From assembly GCA_946894095.1 (NCBI GenBank), contig OX335641.1, forward strand, positions 10,496,501 to 10,560,500: a stretch of DNA of 64,000 nt, read 5' to 3'. The notes beneath the pieces were generated by a model. It saw only the letters and a list, made by a program, of their open reading frames with translations. It ran no database searches and had not been told where the DNA came from. Positions within the stretch are counted from its first letter, which is position 1. Every line of letters starts with the position of its first letter. This stretch comes from Incurvaria masculella (lineage: Eukaryota > Arthropoda > Insecta > Lepidoptera > Incurvariidae). Made by a program: the position numbers and the translations under genes. Shown here piece by piece: positions 21,537 to 31,197 of this stretch.

Positions 21537-22064
21537 GACTGAGGAACATTCAACGGTTAAAGAAAAAACAAGATGAAAAGACTACGCTTTAGAAACGTCA
21601 AAGAGTGACATTGATAGTTGCCTACCCCCTAACGTGAGCATTGTGTACAGTCGTTTCGTCTGAAATCTATACACCGGAAATAGAGACAAATTTGACATCT
21701 CTTTCCGTCATGCTGAAGTCACCAATTAAAAAAAAGGGACTTAGGAATTCCTTCTCTTTCCAGTGTATACAATTGAGAGGAAATGACTGTACGGTATTGC
21801 GTGACGCAGCGCTAACTTCATACCGTTCATGGGACGCCATTTTGAGGGCTTTTAAGCACGAATCGGACCAGTTTTGAGCGTGCTTTTGGTAAGGATGGTT
21901 CAAATCGGACCGCGACCTAATCGTTTACAGTTCAAAACGGAACGCGTAGCAAATCGGACCACGGACTAACGGTTTTTATTCAAATTCGTCCGAATATTTC
22001 TTGTTAAATACCTACCGTCATTACTTATTCCTCCGATTGAGATCTCACAGTTCGTTCGTTGCTC
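21537..22064. other. upstream region of the securin candidate
   Basis: Holds short repeated words (aaatcggacc three times between 21867 and 21960). A segment at about 21733-21795 (aagggacttaggaattcctt ... aggaaatgactgta) also occurs near 57620-57672. The promoter of the 22065 gene must lie here. I see no convincing TATA box. Confidence 0.4.
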
Positions 22065-25000
22065 ATGGAGTCCTTATTCGATATTTTCGGCGAACATGCC
22101 TTAGCAGAGGTGAGCAGACAAAAATTAAAGAATCTCGGCCGTCTGCAACTTGGAAACGGTAAGTCCCTTCAGATTTTTCCAGGGAATGGATCTTGAGAAA
22201 GTTATGCCCACTTTTTACATTACTTTATTCTTAGGGCTTTACGTACGTAAACCTCAAGCTGCCAAGATAAAAACCTATAATTTACCATTGCGTGACTTGT
22301 CATATTCAGTCAGACTTGTCATAGCAGTCATATTCAGAGTGAACTGTCAAAATTTAATTCGCGGACTATCACCGGACTAGCCATACAAAATGCGATTTAT
22401 TACGGACATAAGCCACGTATTATAGTAGCTCCGCCTACTCTGAATATTACTTTTAGTGCTCAAAGAGTAGTTCTGATAACCATCCAGTTTCCGTTGCCCG
22501 CACTCTCATACCTTCTACTGCATCTCCTGCACTCCTGTTCGGCTCCAACGCAAGTTATGCATTTGTCAATTTATATTTATCGTGTATATCTTCATAAGTT
22601 TAAATCTTACTTCTTTATTTCATTGATCGTTTTCAACAATTCATAAACATAACTGTGTGATATCACATTCCACTATGCATCATAAGTGCTTTTATTTTAC
22701 TAATAGTTGAAAACGATCAATTAAATGAAAAAGTCTGTTATTTGACAGAGGTAATTAAATTTAAATGCAGCTATTGAATGGTCACTATTATTCTTAATGT
22801 TAGTTATCTACATAATATGTAGTATTCTTATCTTTCTTGCCCATACCTTTGAAGAAAGTTTTGATGATCGGAATTTAGGTTCTTTCAGGCCAAAAAGGAT
22901 GAGGCCGCAGTTACAGGTACCAATGGATAACTAGTTTAGACATCTAGTACGGCACAATGCAAAATTAGGAAAAACTGGCCAAGTACGAGTCGGACTCGCA
23001 CACGAAGGGTTCCGTAAAAACAAAAAATCACATTTTTGTATTTTTTTTTATTTGCCTATTTGGTCTTATAGCGGCAAAATAAACACACACTCTGTGAAAT
23101 TTTTAGCTGCCTACCTATTACGGTTCATGAGATGTAGCCCTGTGACAGACGGACGGACGGACATCGGAGGCTTAGTAATAGGGTTCCGTTGGCACCCTTT
23201 GGGTACGGAACCCTAAAAACTCCATACGCGCAAGTGTCACGTGGACCTCCCGGCACCTGTACTGGCTTTTTATCCTTTGTTCATATCACATTACTCAGAT
23301 ATTATTACTCTTTCCCTTATTTTCAGAGAACATTGGTAAAGTATTTACTTCAGGGGCTTACGCAGCTCCCATTAAACCCAATGAACCGCTGAAAAAAGCT
23401 GACAAAAAAAGCTTTCTCGCCAATAAAGGTGCTGCATTACAAAGCACCCCCCTGAAGTCAGGCACACCGTTCGGCAAAGGCTTCAATCATGCCAATATTC
23501 GGCCGATGAAGATTTACAGTGATGTCCAAGACTTGAAAATGTCACCATACACTGATTTTGAAATAGAAGTAGAATTTCACAAACCATGTATTAAAAATAG
23601 TAAGTATAGCAATTATATGTGAAGTTTTTCATAGAAATGGGACATCGGGTAAAGTTTGCTGCACTTTAAAAACCTTTTTATCTAGAACTAGATGCAAACA
23701 TTATTCTTTGTCAAAGCTTGGATCCACGTAGGCATGTTTTCTGTCAGAGGAAACTTCAAAACATCTTTGCCCTTTGCAATAAGGTTCTTTTTTCCATGTA
23801 TTTCTTGGCCGAATCAGGGTTAACGGTTACAACACCAAATTAGCTAAATTAAAGTAATGTGAAATTTATGTACCTAGAATCGAACATGATGCAAGGACAC
23901 AATTATTAAATAAAGAGCCTGTAAAAAGAACTATTTTCTGAATATACTGCAAGGCTCAACCCTGCACATGCATTACATGTGATAATAATGGATTATCTGA
24001 ATACCCACATGATCAGTGTTTCAATACTGATTGTAGTTCATGCAATGTTCATGCTTGCAGATGACCATGATATGTTCGATGGCCTGTTTGCATTTGATGT
24101 GGAGGTACCGACAAGGGAGGTACAGCTACGTTCGCCCACACCAGACCCTCTTCTGCAGATTGACATACCAGAGCTTAACTACTCGTATCAGGATGACTTC
24201 TTTAATGGTGAGTTAACAAATCAGCCTCATTATAAATTAATATGAAAAGGACTATAAATGTTGCTGTAGTCCTTAGCTAGTGAGTTTACCTGTAAGAGAT
24301 GCCGCACACCAGCGGGACATTTACATCCCCACGGATATTGTTGCATTTTTTTTCAACCAATTTCAAAGCATGGTATGCAATGGGGAAGAAAGTTAAAAGC
24401 TTATTGTAGATGTCTCATGAGCGACGTCATCTTAAAAAGAATAAAACTGTTATTCCTGTCAAGTTTTATTTACGAGTTTTTAGATGAAAGATTAACCCCA
24501 TGGTGCAGTTAGAATAAGGTTTAGACGAAATGAGCTTTTGTTTGTCTTCAAACAAGTTTAAATGTCATTGACCAGCACAAAGTATGAAAAGAAATATTAT
24601 AAGTTATGTTTTTGTGATATTTTCTTTCCCAAGACTTCTTTTGATTAGCATAATTAAGAACAATTTATTTTCTGAATAACATGGAGAAAATTGAGTCATC
24701 ATTTCAATTATTATTATGATGATTATTATTATTGATATGCTAGCAACTTTAAGCTGATGTGCCTATATCACAAAACTTATTTATTTATTATATATATTTT
24801 TATGTTTTACATGATTGTCCAGTTTATTTTTGAACGAATTTACAGAGACAGCATTTACACAGATTCAGTTTAAAAAAAAAATCAAATATTTTCTGTTTGA
24901 TTTTGTATGGTATCTGACAGCTTTGACAGATTCTTTTAAGTGAGCTCGCTTAGACTCCACCTGTCGTGATAAATAAGCAGTTTTCTTCCCCATTTTAAAA

Positions 25001-25134
25001 AATCATTTCAATCATTCAATCCCCTCCTCCCCTTAGCCCTTTTTTTCTAATAATTTCATAAAACTGTTTTTGTTTCAGATGATTTTTCCAACGATAGCTT
25101 CGCAGTTGAAGATGTAAATCTTCCATCTTATTAG
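22065..25134 (+). CDS. securin-like protein (four exons, 189 aa)
   Basis: Candidate securin, the anaphase inhibitor that holds separase inactive until APC/C destroys it. Exons are 22065-22158, 23327-23599, 24061-24207 and 25079-25134; all sites are GT-AG and phases agree. Seen in the protein: a D-box-like RQKL at residues 18-21, NENIGK shortly after (near-KEN), a basic Lys-rich stretch, STPLKSGTPFGKGFN resembling the TPRFGKTF element of vertebrate securin, then TDFEIEVEFHKP, which resembles the EIExFFP pseudosubstrate that plugs the separase active site. The C-terminal third is acidic. Length fits securins (about 200 aa). Securins diverge very fast, so the call is inference. Other short unstructured APC/C substrates remain possible. 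That the locus is a real spliced gene is much surer than its name. Confidence 0.6.
22344..22446 (+). repeat. promoter-proximal repeat, copy 2 (securin-like intron 1)
   Basis: gcggactatcaccggactag ... ccatacaaaatgcg ... agctccgcctactctgaata matches the copies at 17763 and 30460. It begins 186 bases after the end of exon 1. Confidence 0.6.
22971..23219 (+). repeat. family B interspersed repeat
   Basis: aaaactggccaagtacgagt at the left and gggtacggaaccctaaaaa at the right, with a short ACGG array near 23149-23161. It lies just before exon 2 of the securin-like gene. Confidence 0.75.
23870..23960 (+). repeat. fragment related to the 11108-11965 palindrome
   Basis: gcaaggacacaattattaaa ... gaatatactgcaaggctcaa is similar to the reverse complement of about 11835-11925. 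It stops before the tRNA-like part. It lies in intron 2 of the securin-like gene. Confidence 0.55.
24370..24985 (+). repeat. dispersed repeat, copy 2
   Basis: Inverted counterpart of 9658-10085. Shared landmarks are aagcttattgtagatgtct, cattgaccagcacaaagtat and ttttgtatggtatctgacag. It occupies most of intron 3 of the securin-like gene. Class unknown. Confidence 0.6.
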
Positions 25135-25492
25135 TTATCGAGCTTTTCACATAGTATGTATTATGGCATTAACGGGGAAGACCTACCCAATTATTTTAAA
25201 ATGGCGCCTATCATAGCGTCAAATCTTTTTTGGTTTTTTTTCGTGTTAATTGGTAAAACTAGCTCACTAAGAGGCAATGTTAACATTGTTGCTTTTTTTA
25301 TTTTTTGTTATGCTTCTTCTCTATCAAAATATGCTCGTCGCTTCATTTTACAGAGCCATTATTATGACAATGAGGGTTACATATTAAAAAAAGTTATCTT
25401 TTGATACAACGTGATTGTTGAAAAAGTATTTCCATAAAGTTACCAAGTCCATACTTGCCGAGATTGCACTTTGAAACTTCTTTGAATTTAAC

Positions 25493-25498
25493 AATAAA
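25493..25498 (+). terminator. candidate polyadenylation signal of the securin-like gene
   Basis: AATAAA about 360 bases after the stop at 25134, in acaataaaag. This is the first canonical hexamer noticed downstream. Confidence 0.45.
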
Positions 25499-26856
25499 AG
25501 TCATTTTGAACGGATTTATTATTAAGGCCTAATTAAAGATTTGCTGACAAAAAAACCTGAAAAATCATTAATTGTTAAAGTACATACATAAACACAGATT
25601 TTATTCAAGAAGGATCGCAGCGTCGACATGTCACCCCTCTCCGTCAATGCACTCCTGCCAACAAAGACACATATTTTCACCATAACATGCTGCATATTTT
25701 CCGTAAGGATCAAACTCACTTCTCACAGCCCCAGAGAGTATTGCCCCCCGGACTATTAAGGATTCCTCTTAATAGATTTTTTCATAAATATAAAAAACCC
25801 ATCTCTTGGAAAAAGAGGAATGTACCATCTGCTGAAACGTAACTCTTTTTACGTTGCGGCAGTCGTTTACATGTCGTATGTCTTTATTACGCTTACAAAC
25901 TAAAGTTCATTCATGTAAAAAAAATACAAATGAGTACCAAGAATGTTCCTTACATCGCGCGCGCTGCGAAAACTATTCACGATAGAACAAAATGATGTAA
26001 TACAATTTTATAGAACACATTATTATCTACAAAAAATGTCGCGACAGCATACATCTAACTGTTATAGTTATGTCACAATAAGTGTGCATTTATTTTAAAA
26101 TAAAAATTTAAATACCGCCGCTAGAAAAGGCTCTATATTTGTGCCTAGATATTGTTGCCAGATATTCCTGGCGATTAATAATTATTGTTAAAAAGGTCAA
26201 TTTCATAAATAGAGCTAATTTTAGTCTGTCACTCGCCTGACACCTTGAACAGAAAAGGTAGCTTTTTCTTCACGAGGACTTTTTCTTTAATTTATTATTA
26301 TATTAGCTTCTTTATTAACACATTAAACATTGAAGTCAAGAGATTCAGCAGTTTCATTTCCGCCAGAGCTTCTACGTAGAAGCTAAATCCTTATCAAAAT
26401 AAATAAATTATTATTTAAGACTGTTTCAATACCTTTATATTACTTTTTGAATTATTCGATTCGGACATTTCATTCGAAAGATTTCATTGAGTTTAAAAAT
26501 TAGAAAAAACTCCGTTCGGCCAACTATGCGTTTTAGAGTTTGTAGGCGTCACTCAGAGGTACGGGAGGGGAATCAGTCGGCTCCCTACGCAGCAGCCGTG
26601 TGCGGAATAGAAATTGTCGCTTGATAATATTTTGTCGCTTGATGATAATTAGTTCCGTAGGTAACTAAACACATTCAAAAAGTTCTTTTCAGAACTAGAC
26701 CCATTAATATATGTTGTACATTGATTCATTTATTCATGTATAGGTAACATTTATTACTGATATATTGGTTTAATTAAGGTTTGAACAAAAACAACATAAT
26801 CCCTAAACAAAATTAAACTAACAACTTACTATAATAAACTAACAACTAATACTATC
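25499..26856. other. AT-rich intergenic stretch
   Basis: No gene, RNA or clear repeat recognised. The short open frames here (for example 25522-25719 on the minus strand) have no recognisable protein features. Confidence 0.45.
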
Positions 26857-27837
26857 CTAAACTAAATAGAAAATTTCCTCCATGCCCGCCGAGCTGCCCA
26901 TAGTACCTAAAATGCTCTGTGCGTTTCCCCTTTGAATTTCCATGCTAATTCGCCGTATGAAAAATGTCTTAGCGCGATGGTCACCGGATTTCTCAATAAG
27001 CAGTTTTCCAATGCAGTCAGAAAAACTTTTCGCATCCGATGACCATGCGCCAAGCGTTTCCACAGCGAACGCAAGGAAATCAAAGCGGTCACGCACAGAC
27101 GCATATTTCCTAATTTTATTTGCTGCGGCAGTATTAGCGGCGGCCCCGGCTGACTTGGAGGATGCTAAAACGTGGCTAGGAGCCAACGTGTCAACACACG
27201 TGGCGTCCCAAACCAGTGCTTTGCCTCGACACCACGGTACTAGAGTTAGCCCATCTGGTCTTTTTCCGTCGGAGCGGCTAATTCCTGGTGGCTCCAGGAG
27301 GCTCGGAATATTCACTGTGGCCAAAGATCTTTTAATAATATTATTAATACCACAGTGACGGGGTATTCGACCAGAGCTCCTTTGACACGATAGTCCGTGG
27401 TGTCCCAAAGCATCGACACTAGTGCCGCAAACGCAGACGTGTGGTTGACACAGTTTGACGCCTATACGTAGGCCTATCGTTATTCTCAGACTGGTTTTGT
27501 CTAGGAGAGTTCCTAAATTTGGAGAAGGAAACGATTTGAGCCATGCTCCAGATTCCGTTTCTGAAGAACCAAGAATGCGAGCCCGGTCAATTTCTGAACT
27601 TTCTTCTAAAAGCTTTTTGTGACAAATTTTGGTAATCGGGTTATCCCATCCGAATTGAGTTTTTACCCTCGCTGGCAATTCCACTCCTGGACACACACCT
27701 TTCCATCTCTCGATTGCTTCATTCAAACCGTCAACCTGACAAACACCAAGTGATGGAAATAGAATTTTACCTATGAGGTTCATACTGTTATGAGCTGAAG
27801 CAAGGAATGCAGGAAGTGCGACATCAGAAGGTCGCAT
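26857..27837 (-). pseudogene. retroelement C-terminal endonuclease-like fragment (326 aa frame)
   Basis: An open frame of 326 codons resembling the C-terminal part of arthropod and cnidarian retroelement proteins often annotated as uncharacterised. It has LPAFLASAH near its start, a Cys/His cluster (CVCGTSVDALGHHGLSC), then RHCGINNIIKRSL, SRSDGKRPDGLTLVPW and LVWDATCVDTLAPSH. A Cys/His cluster, an RH-x-x-IN segment and PDG-x(n)-WDxT fit a PD-(D/E)xK-type restriction-like endonuclease of non-LTR elements. No reverse transcriptase lies upstream: the sequence above 27837 has stops and no motif, so this is a 5'-truncated copy. The frame is intact, so the insertion may be recent or the piece may be used; I cannot tell. 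The family name is inference. Confidence 0.6.
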
Positions 27838-27943
27838 TTAGTTATCCTAATAAATAAGTGACTTAAATAGTTTTTATGATTTTCGATTAAATACTTTTTA
27901 GTTGAAGGTTATAGTAGTAGTTGTAGGTAGCTAATAACAGTTA

Positions 27944-28024
27944 AACATGTTTGAAAAATGTTAGGGTTTATCACGCGGCAGGAAGATACATTCTCCAAAG
28001 ACATAACATTTTTCAAACATGTCT
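27944..28024. repeat. short hairpin
   Basis: aacatgtttgaaaaatgtt and aacatttttcaaacatgt flank about 40 bases, forming a stem of about 19 pairs. The loop contains cacgcggcaggaag, a word similar to one at about 8193 in a POLR3D intron. Between 28350 and 28381 there is a short LINE-tail-like fragment (cgtgcaaagccgggacgggc). Confidence 0.6.
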
Positions 28025-28407
28025 AACGACCGCGGTAATCTAAAAAGTATCATAATAACAGTTAAGCTAATTATTTAGTGAAAAATAAAACAACATCAAA
28101 TAGTGTTTAACTCCCTGGCTTTAACTCAATAAATTATTTATTTAATGGCTTTTGTTTTGTTGTTATGACCTTTTTACAATAATTAATAGTATGAAAAATA
28201 CATAAAAGTAAGAAATACAAAAAAAAAATATTCACAAAATTTGTTATTTTTATTTCAAATATTTCAATGTTGCTCTTTTTTTAGGAACTCTACGTAATAA
28301 GGGTTTATTTGTGTATCATTGTGTCAAAATAATATTTTTTAAATTATATTATGCCCGTGCAAAGCCGGGACGGGCTGCTAGTGCTTTATATATGCAGTGT
28401 GCATTTG

Positions 28408-28695
28408 GATCCGTACCCAAAGGGTGAAAACGGAACCCTATTACTAAGCCTCCGCTGTCCGTCCGTCCGTCCGTCTGTCTGTCACAGGGCTGTATCTCAT
28501 GAACCGTAACAGGTACAAAGCTGAAATTTTCACAGATTATGTATTTATTTTGCCGCTATAACAACAAATAGGTAACATTATAAAATAAATATAATTAAAG
28601 GGGGTCCAATACAAAAAACCTGTTTATTTGTAAATCTTGTGCGATGGTACGGAACCCTTGGTGTGCGAGTCCGACTCGCACTTGGCCGGTTTTTA
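28408..28695 (-). repeat. family B interspersed repeat
   Basis: Minus-strand copy: ccgtacccaaagggtgaaaa at the left and cgagtccgactcgcacttgg at the right, with a short CCGT array near 28460-28480. Confidence 0.75.
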
Positions 28696-28780
28696 AAAGT
28701 AATGATTGTTTGGTTCAAGTCTAAAAGAACAAATATCATCAGCCAATCATAGGTTCCCTAATAAATATTTACAAAAGAGA

Positions 28781-29096
28781 GGGTGTCCATTAAATATGTG
28801 AGGCGTTTTTGGCGGTTTTTCGATCCCCCCTCCCACCTTGGTGAGATGTCGGAGATTTGGCTTGACTCCAACCCTAATTCTTAATCCGTCTGCAATGGAC
28901 ACTGGCCAGTCATTTCAAAATTTGTCCATTAAATTAACTTACATACTTTCCTCAATGAACGCATTTCTGCTGCATTTATTCTACATTGTTGCCTTTTATG
29001 CCATAACCATACATGCTGTTTCTTGGAGAAAAATAAATATTGTGTCATTTTCTAAGACCCCACCCCCTAAACGCCAAGTAATTAATGGACGCCCCC
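28781..29096. mobile_element. MITE with gggtgtccattaa termini
   Basis: The left end gggtgtccattaaatatgtg...ggcgtttttgg and right end cctaaacgccaagtaattaa...tggacgccccc are imperfect inverted repeats of about 32 bases. About 315 bases in total, non-coding. It lies just downstream of TRAPPC2. Confidence 0.65.
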
Positions 29097-29155
29097 AAAG
29101 GAGTGAGATTGATAATTGTTATAGTAAATACTGATAATTCAATCAGATAACCAGT

Positions 29156-29161
29156 TTTATT
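29156..29161 (-). terminator. candidate polyadenylation signal of TRAPPC2
   Basis: TTTATT on the plus strand (AATAAA on the gene strand), about 20 bases past the TRAPPC2 stop codon. Confidence 0.45.
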
Positions 29162-29180
29162 ACAATATAATTTCCTACTA

Positions 29181-30273
29181 TCATGTTAAATGTTTTTTTC
29201 CAAACAACTGAACCCTTTTCTCAAAAGCAGGTGATTTTATCGTTGTATTTTCCTTGTAGAATGGGTTCAATGAATGCTTTATGAAAGCATCGTAAACATC
29301 TAAGAAGAAATTTTTTATTCCATCTTCGTTTCGCTGATCGTGTACCATGATGAAACGCATTTGGCTGGCAGTGACAAACGCAGAAACGAACCATTGGTTG
29401 AATTTGTCAACAGACTTGAGGTACATGTTGGTCACTTTCCACATATGTTCATCGACTAGATCCAGCGCAGCATGTGCTATGAACTGATTGAGATGTCTGT
29501 TGTCTTCTTTCTGGAAAAGGTGCAAGGAATTATTTTTATTGTTTTCAATAACAAGAAACATTTTCCTAGGGGAAACAAAAATTGATTGCAGGCAAGTTGT
29601 ATAGGCATGAACTTAGCTTTAATTGCAGATCCCTTCACTTACATTAAAATGGTTGTGGATCAATATCAAGCTGGCATAAATATCTGCAACGAGCGACTTT
29701 AAGCTGTATGTGATACCAGTAAAAAATCCATGAATTTTGCTAATAAGTAGTAGGTATGTGCACATAGAGGTATGCTCACAATAGAGTGATGTTTCTTTAG
29801 ATTGGGGACACAACCCAAGAGTTTTGTAAACTTTTTTTGCTTGTTGACCTGCTTCCATTCCAGAGGCCTGGGTTAAAATCCCCGCCCCATTCAAGCACAA
29901 CTTTTTCTCTTTCTGATTTGGATACGTGCATTTCTTAATGAATGCGAGCTGTTCCATGGTTCAGAATCCATGTATAACTGTAGGTCTCCTACACCTACTG
30001 GATGCTTTGGATGAAAAGAGGTTTGGTTTATTTATTTCAACCCATGTCCAGTCCTGAAAAGAAAAACTGTTATTCCAATACTCAAGAACACCATAACTAC
30101 AATGAAAAAAGTTTGTAAATTTCTCCTAAAATTCGGTACAGCTCAGAATATAAAAAGCGATGCATACTTCATGGGATACATACCTTTACTTCCTTGGTGG
30201 GTGGAATAAAATCTATTTCGAAGAGTGGGTTATCGAGGTGGCCCACAATCACGAAGTAATACGTGCCCGCCAT
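29181..30273 (-). CDS. TRAPPC2: TRAPP complex subunit 2 (sedlin), two exons, 139 aa
   Basis: Longin-fold subunit of the TRAPP vesicle-tethering complexes acting between endoplasmic reticulum and Golgi. Exon 1 is 30184-30273 ([20 protein letters not shown]), exon 2 is 29181-29510, joined in phase 0 with GT-AG sites. The product is 139 aa; human sedlin is 140. The core is very conserved: [64 protein letters not shown] and a C-terminal GKKHL. The Asp of ALD falls at residue 47, the same position as in human sedlin. The gene is complete. Its single intron holds a degraded SINE. It is transcribed away from NDC80, whose start is 925 bases upstream. Confidence 0.97.
29857..30062 (+). mobile_element. 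SINE fragment in TRAPPC2 intron
   Basis: Contains a B-box-like ctgggttaaaatcccc, gatacgtgcatttcttaatg, ccatggttcagaatccatgt and the family end cccatgtccagtcctgaaaa. The middle of the body is deleted. Confidence 0.65.
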
Positions 30274-30459
30274 TTCAAGATTTTGCTATAATAGAGGCAT
30301 CGATGGATCCACTTTCACAGATTATCCTTATTTAGCGTTATGGTTGGCTTGTCTTCAAACACGGCACGGGTGAAATGAGCGAGAAATAAATAACCCACAA
30401 AAATTGTACAAAACCCATTCATTGAAAATTAGAAATCATCACAGAAAATCATTTACAGA

Positions 30460-30551
30460 TCGTGGGCGGATTAACTTTAATAAGAGATTATCGCCAGACT
30501 AAATAGAACATATAGTTAGTCCGGTGCTAGTCCGCGTACTAAATTTGACAG
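30460..30551 (-). repeat. promoter-proximal repeat, copy 3 (upstream of TRAPPC2)
   Basis: cgtgggcggattaactttaa ... agttagtccggtgctagtcc ... gcgtactaaatttgacag is the inverted form of the copies at 17763 and 22344. It lies 187 bases upstream of the TRAPPC2 start codon. Confidence 0.65.
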
Positions 30552-30574
30552 TAATTTACACAGGTAGTCCATGT

Positions 30575-31050
30575 GTCCATCGCCAATATCTGCATCGCCA
30601 ACATATGCATCACCAATATCTCCATCGCCAGCGACGCATCTGCGGTCTGACCACAGATCCGTCGGAGGTGCGTCGCCAAAGTGGGTGTAGTTTGGGTATA
30701 TGTAAGTTAGGTTATGTTAGTTAGGTAAGGTTAGGTTTGGAGAATAGGTTAGGTTTGGTTTGGTTTGGTTAGGTTAGGTTAGGTTAGGTTTGATTAGATT
30801 AGGTTAGGTTGGATTAGGTTTGGTTATGTTAGGTTAGGTTAAATAACTAACCTAAATAACATAACCTAACCTTACTTATCCCAACCTAATTTACATATCA
30901 CCGTACCCACTTTGGCGACACATCTGCGACTCCGGTCGTTGGCGACGGATCTGCGGCCGGACAGCATATGCGTCGCCGGCGATGTAGATATTGGCGATGC
31001 ACGTATTGGCAAAGAAGCCTGGCAACGGAGATATTGGCGATGTAGATGCA
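30575..31050. repeat. fold-back element with TTAGG-like core
   Basis: The left arm (ccaacatatgcatcaccaat ... gtgcgtcgccaaagtgggtg) and right arm (gtacccactttggcgacaca ... gatgtagatattggcgatgc) are imperfect inverted copies. The core at about 30700-30870 is a run of ggttaggttaggttaggtt on one side and cataacctaacc on the other, so TTAGG-type repeats meet head to head. It fills most of the TRAPPC2/NDC80 divergent spacer. Confidence 0.7.
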
Positions 31051-31197
31051 GGGCACCTTCGTTTTGTTTTGTATGCAACGGTTTTATTCGAGCGTTTTTT
31101 CAGAATCGCGTTGTTTATGTACTTATTGTTCCTAAATCTAGTTATACCGCGCTTTACGTAGATGTTTGTAGATGTCTTGCTGCACTAGAATATCACA

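Noticed and set aside
25156..25404. Small open frame downstream of the securin-like stop
   Set aside because: It lies in the probable 3' untranslated region and has low-complexity hydrophobic sequence without recognisable features.
30700..30870. A true telomere or chromosome end
   Set aside because: The TTAGG-like run is short, degenerate, inverted at its centre and flanked by genes on both sides.
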